Shown here: piece after piece, positions 16,542 through 25,327 of the stretch
Numbering within the stretch: the first letter of the stretch is position 1
Layout of the letters: every line of letters begins with the position of its first letter
Origin: Thermomicrobiales bacterium
GTDB lineage: Bacteria; Chloroflexota; Chloroflexia; Thermomicrobiales; UBA6265
Length of the DNA stretch: 40,114 nucleotides
Direction: 5' to 3'
Assembly: GCA_020432165.1 (NCBI GenBank)
Contig: JAGQGU010000041.1
Coordinates: 1 to 40,114 of the forward strand
Notes under the pieces: model-generated
The model's database searches: none
What the model saw: the letters and a program-made list of their open reading frames with translations, nothing else
Told to the model about the DNA's origin: nothing
Program-made: the position numbers and the translations under genes

Positions 16542-18128
16542 CTAGCTGCTCAAAGAGATATCGTGGAGCAACAATGCCTGATCCTTTCGCGCCACGAATC
16601 CCTGAACGCGGTTCGATACTGCGTGGAAATCCTTGGACCCATAGAGATAAATGGCGTAGGGTTCAGCGTGATCGATGTCCAACATCTGGTGGTAGAGAGC
16701 AGCACGCTTGTCGGGATCGACTTCGGATCGGCTCTCCTCAAATAGCGCCCACCAGTCGTCGTTCCAATCGATCATCGGACCACCACGAACCTCCTCCCCG
16801 TAGGCCATGTAGTTGAAGGTCTCGTTCAAATCGGGGATCAGCAGCAAGCCCACCTGGAAGATATGCCCCAGCGTCTGCTCTTTACGCTGCTTATCGAACT
16901 CACCCCACTCAAGCGGCTTCTGCTCCACCTTGATACCAACCTCCTGCAAGTACGTGGAGATGATCTCTCCAACCTCCTTGTCCTTGGGGTAGCGACCGAT
17001 GGTGTAGGCATAGGTAAGCGAGAATCCATCCGGATAGCCCGCATCGGCGATCATCTGCCGCGCCAGGTCCGGATCATATCCGTAAGAGGAAAGCGTCTCT
17101 GAGAAACCAAACTCGCCGGGGAGCGCGTATTGTCCTTCAAGGCGCGTTGCCTGCCCCTCAAACACAAACTCCACCAAGCCATCCAGATCAACCGCATGAT
17201 TCAGCGCAACTCGCACATTCGGATCAAGCAGGGGTTCGCCACCCTCCATCTTCGCGTTGAAGGCGGAGAGAAACTTGCGCAATCCATCAACCGAATACAC
17301 GGTGGCGGTATCAACACCTTCGAGTCGAGACGCCAATGAGTAGGAAAGGTAATACGCGATATCGACTTCGCCTGCTTCCAGCGCCGCCACGCGGGAGAGC
17401 TCTTCCGGCATCACCCGGAAGACAACGGTGTCAATGGGATGAGGTCCCTTCCACCAATCCGGATTCTTGACGAAGGTGACATCCTGAGCGGCTCGTCGAG
17501 ATTCATAGATAAATGGACCCGTCCCGATTGGCGCCAACCCAAACTCATCTGGCCCAACCTCGGCGTAGTACACCGGTGGCACCATGTACATATAGCGTCC
17601 AAGCAGCGATGGAATTGTTGGCACCGGATTCGGTGTGGTGATAGTGACGGTCAGGTCATCAACGATATCGACACTATAGCCAGCAATCTGCGACGCACTC
17701 TGTGCCATCGTTGGCGATTCCGCCCATGCCTCCAGACTGAACTTGGCTGCTGTAGCGTCGAACGGTTCACCGTTGGTGAATGAGATACCGCTCTTCAGTT
17801 TGATCTGAAAGACTGTTGGTTCAATGTACTCCCACGATTCCGCCAACCACGGAGTCACCTCCAGCGTTTCCGCCTCGAAGAGCGCCAGCTTCTCCAGCAC
17901 CGCGGCAGCTACTGATTCCTCGGCGATATTTGTTGTGGTCATGGGATTGAGAGTCGAGGGATCCAGGTTGAAGGCAATAGTGAGAGTCGAACTCTCTTGT
18001 GCGGCAGCGAAGCGAGTTCCCGAGGCGAGCGCCGCCCCCACCCCTATTGCTCCGGAAGCCCCTATGAGTGCTCGACGTGACGTGGCAGAACTGAGCGCAT
18101 CTTTAGCAACACGATTTGATCCGTACAT
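16542..18128 (-). CDS. Peptide ABC transporter substrate-binding protein (SBP family 5), Tat-exported
   Basis: A 528-residue extracytoplasmic binding protein of the DppA/OppA class (SBP_bac_5). A twin-arginine signal is visible: Arg18-Arg19 in TSRRALIG, a hydrophobic stretch, then AAAQ as cleavage site near residue 43. There is no lipobox cysteine. Family blocks include PWLAESWEY and the later SGISFTNGEPF. A GGAGGG ribosome site precedes the ATG. It is the first gene of an operon with the DppB and DppC permeases and an M19 dipeptidase, consistent with dipeptide uptake. An operator-like sequence lies upstream at 18193-18226. Confidence 0.92.
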   Translation of the reverse strand: MYGSNRVAKDALSSATSRRALIGASGAIGVGAALASGTRFAAAQESSTLTIAFNLDPSTLNPMTTTNIAEESVAAAVLEKLALFEAETLEVTPWLAESWEYIEPTVFQIKLKSGISFTNGEPFDATAAKFSLEAWAESPTMAQSASQIAGYSVDIVDDLTVTITTPNPVPTIPSLLGRYMYMVPPVYYAEVGPDEFGLAPIGTGPFIYESRRAAQDVTFVKNPDWWKGPHPIDTVVFRVMPEELSRVAALEAGEVDIAYYLSYSLASRLEGVDTATVYSVDGLRKFLSAFNAKMEGGEPLLDPNVRVALNHAVDLDGLVEFVFEGQATRLEGQYALPGEFGFSETLSSYGYDPDLARQMIADAGYPDGFSLTYAYTIGRYPKDKEVGEIISTYLQEVGIKVEQKPLEWGEFDKQRKEQTLGHIFQVGLLLIPDLNETFNYMAYGEEVRGGPMIDWNDDWWALFEESRSEVDPDKRAALYHQMLDIDHAEPYAIYLYGSKDFHAVSNRVQGFVARKDQALLLHDISLSS

Positions 18129-18192
18129 CTCGATCCCTCCAAAAGAACCAGCGTTCGACCAATCAGTTTTGGCGTAAGTTCACGCTATCAGA

Positions 18193-18226
18193 TACTTGTT
18201 CACTTGTCTATACCATTGAACAAGTA
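18193..18226. promoter_or_regulatory. HutC/GntR-type operator candidate upstream of the first peptide transporter operon
   Basis: TTGTCTATACCA (18204-18215) differs at one base from TTGTCTAGACCA found upstream of the GntR gene at 26691. It resembles the TGGTCTAGACCA class of sites known for HutC-subfamily regulators such as DasR. It is framed by a perfect 10-bp inverted repeat TACTTGTTCA (18193-18202) / TGAACAAGTA (18217-18226). On the minus strand it overlaps a TATAGA that could be the -10. Confidence 0.6.
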
Positions 18227-18256
18227 GTACACATAATGAGTGTCAGGAGGAATGAA

Positions 18257-18285
18257 AAGCGACCACCATTTACAGGTGGTCGCTT
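18257..18285 (-). terminator. Terminator of the M24-to-S9 operon
   Basis: An 11-bp stem AAGCGACCACC/GGTGGTCGCTT (18257-18267 with 18275-18285), followed on the minus strand by TTCATT. It lies about 60 bases past the end of the S9-like gene. Confidence 0.75.
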
Positions 18286-18343
18286 CCCATGATGTCAGTA
18301 CCAGAGGGCGGGGTCTCGATACCCTCTGGTATCGACCGATAAA

Positions 18344-20239
18344 CTACTCGGCCATGTCCCGCGGCGGGTTACCCGCGCCGGTTCCTGCGGCCACAGGGGC
18401 GCTCGTGCTGGCGCTGCCCACCGTTCCCGACAACTCCAGGTAGGTATGGAAGAACTCGTCCATATCCAGCAGCATCTGGCGCACGTTTGGTGTCGAGACA
18501 ACGTAGTAGGTCTCGTTCGGATACGCCTTGTACTGGAACGTCTTGTACTCGCGCTCCAGCGCAACCTTGAAGTCCTCGCTGGCGGACGATCCCGGCCAGA
18601 TACCATACCCGTGAACCAGGAAACATGGAGTAGTCGCGTTGGCCACCGAGTAGATGGAGGAGCATCGTTTATAGACGTCCATATTCTCCTCCAGCGGACC
18701 AAACTCATACTCCATGAGTTTGACGTGACGCAGTTCCTGCTCGGCTTCCATGTGGACAAAATCGCCATACCCAGACATCGGGATCGAAGCCTGGAAATAT
18801 CCCGGAGCGAACGACACCGCAGCCATGCTCATGATGCCGCCGTAACTGGTGCCGGTGATACCCATCTTGCCCGGATCGACATCGTCGAGCTGCTTCATCA
18901 GCTCGGCCGCGTAGATCACGTCCTGCAGATCACCATGACCCCAGTCTTTATTGTTCAGATCCTCGAATCGCTGACTGTAGCCGGACGAACCCCGGATATT
19001 CGGCAGAATGAGCGTGTACCCCTGGCGCACGAAGTACTGGACCTGAGGCTGGTAGGTATCCATGAACTGACCGGTTGGGCCACCATGGACGAAGACAACA
19101 CCAGCACCGTTCGCTTTTACGCCAATCGATGCGGGGCGATAGAGGTAGGCATGGATCACTTCGCCATCAAAGCTCGGGTAGGAGACCTTCTCCGGCGTGG
19201 CGAGCGCAGCGGCCGTGTTCCCGATCGACGAATCTGTCAGGCGTCGTGTTTCCTTCGTTGCTACATCAACCACATAGAGATCGGCCGCGGACGTGGGCGA
19301 GGCGTAGATGTATGAGATTGACTTGCCATCGGGCGACCACTGCGGATATGAGCAAACACCCATCTCCGGCGCGACCAGGACCTGTGTCTCTCCACCAGCG
19401 GCAGGTACGACGCGAATATCCAGCGTGCCATTGGTGTTGGATGCAAACGCAAACCACTTGCCATCCGGAGACCACGCTCCACCCTCCTGGTCACCTTCCT
19501 GAGGTGACAACTGTCGGGGAGCACTGCCATCGAGACCAACAGCCCAGTAGTTGATCCACCCGGAGCGATGTGAACGGAATAAGACGTAGGCACCATCTGA
19601 GGAGCAGGTTGGATATCCAAACGTGCGCCCGAAATGGTAATCGAACATATTCTCGTCGGTACCGATTACCTGCTGATTGCTGCCGTCCCGGTCCATCAGG
19701 ACGATCTCGTGATCGTACCAGCCATCATTAAGGCGATCGAAGAGAATCTTCCGGCTATCGGGCGTGAAGGTGGCATACACCTCGTAGAAGGAAGAGTTGC
19801 TTACGCGTCGGGTCTCACCTGTCGGGACCTCAACGGTATAGATGTCGTAGACGCCGTATCGATTGGCGGAGATCACCACCGCGCTGCTATCCGGTGCCCA
19901 GGCCAGGGACTCAATTGAGCATCCCAGGCGGGTCAGCTGCTGGTCTGGTCGACCGTCGGCGTGCCACAGATAGACCTCATATTTCCCGGACTTTTGGGAG
20001 ACATACGCAATGTATTTTCCATCTGGCGACGGGGTGAACATGGAGTAAGCCAGGTGGCCGACCGATCCCATCCCTACCGAAAGCCGGGAAGGGCTACCAC
20101 CCATGGGCGAAATCGACCACAAATCTACGCCGCCACCCATACCTGAGGCAAAAATAATATGCTCTCCATCAGGCATCCAACGCGGAGCTTCGCCCCCAAC
20201 AAGAGACTTGATTGCCAATATCTGATCAATCGATATCAT
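18344..20239 (-). CDS. Prolyl oligopeptidase-family (S9) hydrolase with atypical triad
   Basis: A 631-residue protein. Residues about 1-340 form a WD-like/TolB-type beta-propeller, with repeated SPDG motifs. Residues 350-610 form an alpha/beta-hydrolase domain with the nucleophile Ser465 in GTSYGG and an oxyanion HGGP at 385-388. The expected catalytic Asp after HG (here HGYGIWPGS, from 543) and the His after YPxE (here YPNETYYV, 573-580) are not present at their usual places. It may therefore use displaced residues or have a different activity. No signal peptide is visible, so it is cytoplasmic. A GGAGCAGGAA ribosome site precedes the ATG. It is the last gene of the operon, after the MFS gene. 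Confidence 0.85.
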   Translation of the reverse strand: MISIDQILAIKSLVGGEAPRWMPDGEHIIFASGMGGGVDLWSISPMGGSPSRLSVGMGSVGHLAYSMFTPSPDGKYIAYVSQKSGKYEVYLWHADGRPDQQLTRLGCSIESLAWAPDSSAVVISANRYGVYDIYTVEVPTGETRRVSNSSFYEVYATFTPDSRKILFDRLNDGWYDHEIVLMDRDGSNQQVIGTDENMFDYHFGRTFGYPTCSSDGAYVLFRSHRSGWINYWAVGLDGSAPRQLSPQEGDQEGGAWSPDGKWFAFASNTNGTLDIRVVPAAGGETQVLVAPEMGVCSYPQWSPDGKSISYIYASPTSAADLYVVDVATKETRRLTDSSIGNTAAALATPEKVSYPSFDGEVIHAYLYRPASIGVKANGAGVVFVHGGPTGQFMDTYQPQVQYFVRQGYTLILPNIRGSSGYSQRFEDLNNKDWGHGDLQDVIYAAELMKQLDDVDPGKMGITGTSYGGIMSMAAVSFAPGYFQASIPMSGYGDFVHMEAEQELRHVKLMEYEFGPLEENMDVYKRCSSIYSVANATTPCFLVHGYGIWPGSSASEDFKVALEREYKTFQYKAYPNETYYVVSTPNVRQMLLDMDEFFHTYLELSGTVGSASTSAPVAAGTGAGNPPRDMAE

Positions 20240-20271
20240 TTCCTGCTCCTTGTACCCAGGTGAAGAACGAA

Positions 20272-21567
20272 TTAGTCGTCCACCTGAAAGCTGATCACAC
20301 CCGATAATTCGGGCTTCACAAACCAGATCCAGCAGATAGCGCCAATACCGACTGCCACCAGCAGACTACTGACATAGAAGACCGTAGCCAGGCCCATGGC
20401 CGCACCTATGGCACCCAGCAGTATTGGCGCGATCGTATTCCCAATCCCTCCTGTCATTGAGTAAATCCCTATGGCGGCACCGCGAGTGGCGGCCTCGGTG
20501 TTGTCGGTGATGTATGCCTGTGCACTAGCCAGAAAAGCTCCAAACCCAACTCCTTCTATAACAAGGAAGACAACCAGGAGCCTCTCATCGGCAGTCATGC
20601 CCAATCCGGCAACGGCCATCATTTCCAACACCAAGGCACCAAGAACCACCCCACGGGTTCCGATAACCGTTGTCAGCGCCCCACTTGGCAAGCGAATAAA
20701 CGTAGAAGCAATGGCTCGAAACGAGAACATGGAACCGATGGCCGCGGCCGAAAAGCCGAGCGCATCGGCGCGCAGGGGGAAGATCGTGGCTACTGCACCA
20801 CCGAATGCAATTGCGGTGAGGATGTTGCCAATGCCGATGGCGACCAACGACCATTGGCGTCCCACTTGCAGACTCTCGCGCAACGGCACTCTGGCACGGC
20901 CTCCCACACTCTGCCCGTGTGGACCTCGGCGCAGAACACCCTGGATGATCACGAGGGCGAATACACCAACCCCCGCCGCCAGAAGATAGGCTGAACTCAA
21001 TCCACCATGGTCGGCCACGATACCTCCCAGTAGCGGACCTACCGCGAAACCCAGCCCCATAGAAGTCGTGAGCAGCCCAAATGCGAGTCCGCGTTCGGCA
21101 GAGCTGACAATATCGCCAAGATGGGCAGCGGCGATCAGGAATGATCCAATCATCGCTATACCGAGAAGGAACCGTCCCGGGATCAGGAATGCGGGCGACG
21201 GTGCGATGGCCATGAGGAACATAGCCAGGCTGAAGCTCCCAAGCCCAAGGGTGAGAATCTTGACTCGTCCCACTCGATCAGAGAGGATGCCCATCGGCAC
21301 GGATACCAGCAGTCCAGTTAATCCATTGATGCTGGCGAGCACACCGATAAAGACAACGCTGGCACCCAGATTCTCCGCATACAGGGAGAAGGTCGAGGTC
21401 AGGATGCCGCTCATGATATCCGCGCAGAAGACCACCAGGCAGATGGCCAGCACTTCTAGTCTGAGCAATCCTCTGAGCGTCGATTGTGTTGCCGCCTGTT
21501 CCAGCGGCAGCGAATCTCCCTGAGACTCACGTGTTAGAGATTTGGGTGCTGCATCAGATCCTTCCAC
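20272..21567 (-). CDS. Major facilitator superfamily transporter
   Basis: A 431-residue membrane protein with about 12 hydrophobic helices in two halves and the MFS loop motif GILSDRVGRVK between helices 2 and 3. A hydrophilic N-terminal tail of about 35 residues precedes helix 1. The substrate is not evident; the setting suggests an exporter or an amino-acid/drug-type facilitator. It begins with a GTG only two bases after the permease stop codon, so translation is probably coupled. It sits inside the peptide operon, between DppB and the S9-like gene. Confidence 0.88.
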   Translation of the reverse strand: MEGSDAAPKSLTRESQGDSLPLEQAATQSTLRGLLRLEVLAICLVVFCADIMSGILTSTFSLYAENLGASVVFIGVLASINGLTGLLVSVPMGILSDRVGRVKILTLGLGSFSLAMFLMAIAPSPAFLIPGRFLLGIAMIGSFLIAAAHLGDIVSSAERGLAFGLLTTSMGLGFAVGPLLGGIVADHGGLSSAYLLAAGVGVFALVIIQGVLRRGPHGQSVGGRARVPLRESLQVGRQWSLVAIGIGNILTAIAFGGAVATIFPLRADALGFSAAAIGSMFSFRAIASTFIRLPSGALTTVIGTRGVVLGALVLEMMAVAGLGMTADERLLVVFLVIEGVGFGAFLASAQAYITDNTEAATRGAAIGIYSMTGGIGNTIAPILLGAIGAAMGLATVFYVSSLLVAVGIGAICWIWFVKPELSGVISFQVDD

Positions 21568-21569
21568 CG

Positions 21570-22496
21570 CTAATCGACCGAGATTCTTGGATCGATCACA
21601 CCGTAGAAGAGATCGACGATGAGATTCACAAAGACATAGACAATGGCGACAAAGAGCACACCGCCCTGAGCGACGGGGAAGTCCCGACTCTGGAGAGCGG
21701 TAACAAGCATGCGGCCGAGCCCCTGGCGGGTAAAGACGGACTCGATGATGACCGCACCAGCCAGCAAGCCACCGAACTGCAGGCCGACGATGGTTAACAC
21801 GGGAATCGCTGCGTTGCGGAGCGCGTGGCGAAAGATCACTCGCCTCTCCGTCAATCCTTTCGCCCGGGCCGTAACGATGTAGTTATCCCGGAGAACATCC
21901 AGAAGTGATGCCCGCACCATTCTGGCGATAATCGCGGATGCCGCGAAGCCGAGCGCAAAGGCAGGGAGTATCAGCCCGCGCCAGCCTGAACCGCCGATGA
22001 TAGGGAACCAACCCAGCTGGATGGAAAAGACTGAGATAAGGAGCAACCCAAGCCAGAAACTGGGCATAGACACACCGAGCAGCGCAATGAACATGGCGGC
22101 GGTATCAAATACCGTTCCGCGTTTGATCGCGGCGAGCATCCCGAGCGAAATACCCAGCACCAATGCGAACGCCATACTGGCGAGCGTCAGCTGCATGGTT
22201 GCCGGAAGGTTGCGCATGATCATCTCTGAAACCGGCTCATTTGTCCGGATAGAGTTGCCGAGATCCCCTCGCACAGCATTCTTCAGGAAGTTGAGATATT
22301 GCACGGGCAGCGGGTCATTCAGCCCCAACTCATCGCGTACCTTGTCCATCTGTTCTTCGCTCACAGCGGCACCCTGGCCAATGAACATGGCCGCCACCGG
22401 ATCGCCGGGAACAAAATGGAGCATCAAAAATGTGAAGAGTGACACACCAAACATGATGGGCACAGCCAGCACGAGCCGAGTGAGGGCATATCGCAT
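21570..22496 (-). CDS. Dipeptide/oligopeptide ABC transporter permease, DppB type (second system)
   Basis: A 308-residue membrane permease with the DppB/OppB pattern: first helix, then LMLHFVPGDPVAAMFIG, a periplasmic segment with DELGLNDPLPVQY, and an EAA loop NYIVTARAKGLTERR. A GGGAG site precedes the ATG. It works with the DppC-type permease and binding protein encoded upstream on the same strand. As in the first system, no ATPase gene is present. Confidence 0.92.
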   Translation of the reverse strand: MRYALTRLVLAVPIMFGVSLFTFLMLHFVPGDPVAAMFIGQGAAVSEEQMDKVRDELGLNDPLPVQYLNFLKNAVRGDLGNSIRTNEPVSEMIMRNLPATMQLTLASMAFALVLGISLGMLAAIKRGTVFDTAAMFIALLGVSMPSFWLGLLLISVFSIQLGWFPIIGGSGWRGLILPAFALGFAASAIIARMVRASLLDVLRDNYIVTARAKGLTERRVIFRHALRNAAIPVLTIVGLQFGGLLAGAVIIESVFTRQGLGRMLVTALQSRDFPVAQGGVLFVAIVYVFVNLIVDLFYGVIDPRISVD

Positions 22497-22557
22497 GAAG
22501 TTACACTCCCGTAATCTGGAGGCATAGGTTGCGGCCTATGCCTCCAGAGTGACTAAC

Positions 22558-24261
22558 CTACTGTTCCAGATATGCTCCGTAGAACCAGGGGAAACCGATC
22601 TCGTTGTATGCAAGCTGCTGGAGCTTGTTGGAGGCGACATCAAGATTGTCAGACTCCCATCCCATCACTCCAACGACTTCCTGCATGATCAATCCGATAC
22701 ACGGCATCAGGTACTCCCACTGCTCTTCAATGGTGGGGGCGCCAATCGCCTTGTCGATGAGGTCATCGATTTCAGCGTTGGCCAATCCGGTGGTGGCAAA
22801 TGGTTCGCCGGAGCGGAAGAACTCCTGCACCATTCCAACCGCCACGTAACCGGAGTCGGACATGAGCGTCATCTCATAGTCGCCGTTGCTGAAGCTGTCG
22901 ATCCAGTAGTTGATATCGCCAGCCTTGATGTTGAGTTGCATGCCTGCTTCACGCAGGAAGCCATCAATCGGTTCAATCACACCAGCGTCAACATCGCTCT
23001 GCATGACCGACATATCGAAGATCAACTGCACGCCATCCTTCTCGCGAATATCGCCATTGAGAACCCAGCCAGCTTCATCAAGCAGAGCCCTGGCACCCTC
23101 GAGATCGTAGGGAATGTCGTACTGCTCGACCGACGAAAGGTCACCATTCGGCACCATGTTGCTCGGAAGGCAGGCAATGCCAGGTCGACCGAAACCGGCC
23201 CAACCCGGAAGCATCAACATCGCTTCCTTGTCGACGACCATATTGATCGCCTTACGCACGGCCATATCGCTCAGCTTGGGGCTGTTCATGTTGAACAGGT
23301 ACATACGGGTGGTACCGGCCTTGGGGGTGGCGATCACACGGACGTTGTCTTGCCCTTGAACTTCCGGAACATTCGGCGGAATGATGCTGGCCAACTGGGC
23401 TTCATCGGCCAAAACGGACTGAAGCCGGATGTTGGCCTCAGGAACATCGCGATAGATCAGACGATCGAGTGGAGTTGGTCCTGTGAAGCCAAAGGCAGCC
23501 GGTCCACCGGTGTAGTCCGGGTTTCGCTCCAGCGTGACGTGAGACCCCTGGATCCACTCAACAAACTTGAATGGGCCGCTACCGACGAGGGTTGTGCGAC
23601 CATAGTCCTCGCCAGCTTCCGCCATTGCGGTTGGGGAATCAATACCGGTGCCGCCGTCACTCAGGAAGAGCAGGAAGGCAGCGTGCGGAGAGATGAACGT
23701 CACCTTGACGGTGAACTCATCCACGACCTCTGTGCCAGCATAGGCGCTGGCACCCATCGCCCCATAGGTAAATCCTGGGCGGGCTTCAGGATCCATCGTG
23801 TTATCGAAGTTGGCCTTGACTGCTTCCGCATTGAATGGCGTGCCATCGTGGAACATGACACCCTGCTTCAGATGGAAGACGTACTCAAGGCCATCCTCGC
23901 TGATCTCCCACGATTCGGCCAACCATGGGTTGACGCTACCATTCGCCGGATCAACCCAGGTCAGGTTCTCGAGCACATGTCGGGAAATCATTCGAGATGA
24001 TGTCGAACTGCTTCGATGCTGGTTAAGCGTGTCACCAACCGGATTGTTGTAGGCGACCGTCAACTCGCCACCCTGAGGAACATCCTGGGCCATTGCGGCA
24101 CGACTGATGGCGGTGCGATTACCGATACCGGCGGCAACACTGCCGTTGGCGAGAGCAGCGGCGAGCGCTGGAAGCATGACAGACAGGCCGGCAAGCTGGC
24201 GGCGCGACATCATGCCAAACGTCCGGTTTTCGATAGAAGCCGCTTTCGTATCTCTTTCCAT
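22558..24261 (-). CDS. Peptide ABC transporter substrate-binding protein (SBP family 5), second system
   Basis: A 567-residue binding protein of the DppA/OppA class. The twin-arginine motif SRRQLAG (Arg20-Arg21) precedes a hydrophobic stretch and an AMAQ cleavage site near residue 58. There is no lipobox cysteine. The family block PWLAESWEI and the VMFHDGTPFNAEAV stretch identify SBP_bac_5. The frame opens at 24300, but AAGGAGAGAACA directly before the ATG at 24261 sets the start. It lies between the DppC-type and DppB-type permeases. The specificity is probably short peptides, judged from adjacent peptidases. Confidence 0.92.
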   Translation of the reverse strand: MERDTKAASIENRTFGMMSRRQLAGLSVMLPALAAALANGSVAAGIGNRTAISRAAMAQDVPQGGELTVAYNNPVGDTLNQHRSSSTSSRMISRHVLENLTWVDPANGSVNPWLAESWEISEDGLEYVFHLKQGVMFHDGTPFNAEAVKANFDNTMDPEARPGFTYGAMGASAYAGTEVVDEFTVKVTFISPHAAFLLFLSDGGTGIDSPTAMAEAGEDYGRTTLVGSGPFKFVEWIQGSHVTLERNPDYTGGPAAFGFTGPTPLDRLIYRDVPEANIRLQSVLADEAQLASIIPPNVPEVQGQDNVRVIATPKAGTTRMYLFNMNSPKLSDMAVRKAINMVVDKEAMLMLPGWAGFGRPGIACLPSNMVPNGDLSSVEQYDIPYDLEGARALLDEAGWVLNGDIREKDGVQLIFDMSVMQSDVDAGVIEPIDGFLREAGMQLNIKAGDINYWIDSFSNGDYEMTLMSDSGYVAVGMVQEFFRSGEPFATTGLANAEIDDLIDKAIGAPTIEEQWEYLMPCIGLIMQEVVGVMGWESDNLDVASNKLQQLAYNEIGFPWFYGAYLEQ

Positions 24262-24358
24262 TGTTCTCTCCTTTGCGTGACCTCGCCGGTATCCAAACAA
24301 GCACCCGCTTGTCGCAATAGACCGGCTCCAGGGGGATCACCAATGTTGGTTTGATGCG

Positions 24359-25270
24359 CTACCGTCGCAATCGCGGATCGAGCGCATCCTGAAGTGCATC
24401 ACCGAGCATATTGATACCGAGCACGGTGATCATGATCGCCAGACCTGGGAAAGTGGTGTACCACCAGGCCTGATAGATGTATTTCCGACCCAGGGTGAGA
24501 ATCGCTCCCCATTCCGGTGTCGGCGGCACGGCACCGAGGCCGATAAAGCTCAGACCAGCCGCGGTCAGAATGGCGCCGGCAATACCCAATGTCGCGAGCA
24601 CGATGAGTGGCGGGAGGACATTCGGCAGAATGTGTCGCATGGCTATGCGGGCATCACCAGCCCCAATCGATCGTGCGCTCAAGACAAATTCACGATCCTT
24701 GAGAGCAAGGGTGGAACCTCTGGCGACGCGCGTGTAGACAGGAATGGATGCCACACCCACGGCGATCATGACGTTGAAGAGGCCGGGGCCAAGTACCGCA
24801 ATGATGGCCAAAGCAAGAAGAATGCCGGGAAAGGCCAGTAACAAGTCCATGGTGCGCATGATCAGGTTATCCACGAATCCGCCGCGATAACCCGCCAGAA
24901 TGCCCAGGGTGATCCCGATACATCCACCGATCATGACGGAGATCAGTCCAACCCGAAGCGAAATCCTGGCTCCGTATATCACGCGGCTGAACAGATCACG
25001 CCCGGTGTCATCGGTACCAAACCAGTGCTCCACCGAGGGGGCCTGCAGGGCGGCTCGAGGATTCTGCTGATACGGATCGAACGGCACAATCACCGGAGCG
25101 GCTACCGCAAGCAAAATCTCGATGAGGAGAATGGTTGCACCAATCATTGCGGCCCGATTGCGCCGTAACTGGCGCCAGATAATTCCCATCTGGGTTTGAT
25201 GTTTCGAGATCGCCTTTTTTGAGACCGAATCTGCCTGGTCTGCCAACTGAACGGAGGCACTGCCCACCAT
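24359..25270 (-). CDS. Dipeptide/oligopeptide ABC transporter permease, DppC type (second system)
   Basis: A 303-residue membrane permease. The N-terminal OppC_N region, the HWFGTDDTGRDLFSRVIYGAR block, the GYRGGFVDNLIMR segment and the EAA loop SARSIGAGDARIAMRH are diagnostic of DppC/OppC. The start is an ATG at 25270 after a GAAGGAGGGG ribosome site. It directly follows the M24 aminopeptidase gene (57-base gap). Confidence 0.92.
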   Translation of the reverse strand: MVGSASVQLADQADSVSKKAISKHQTQMGIIWRQLRRNRAAMIGATILLIEILLAVAAPVIVPFDPYQQNPRAALQAPSVEHWFGTDDTGRDLFSRVIYGARISLRVGLISVMIGGCIGITLGILAGYRGGFVDNLIMRTMDLLLAFPGILLALAIIAVLGPGLFNVMIAVGVASIPVYTRVARGSTLALKDREFVLSARSIGAGDARIAMRHILPNVLPPLIVLATLGIAGAILTAAGLSFIGLGAVPPTPEWGAILTLGRKYIYQAWWYTTFPGLAIMITVLGINMLGDALQDALDPRLRR

Positions 25271-25327
25271 TCCCCTCCTTCAAAACTCGCGACTATTCGC
25301 TCACCGTTGGAGCGTAAGGCGATCCTG

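Noticed and set aside
18446-19315. A 289-codon open frame on the plus strand
   Set aside because: Antisense to the S9-like gene, with no family motifs and no ribosome site.
22549-24000. A 483-codon open frame on the plus strand
   Set aside because: It is fully antisense to the second peptide-binding protein, which has clear family motifs; the composition is that of an antisense shadow.
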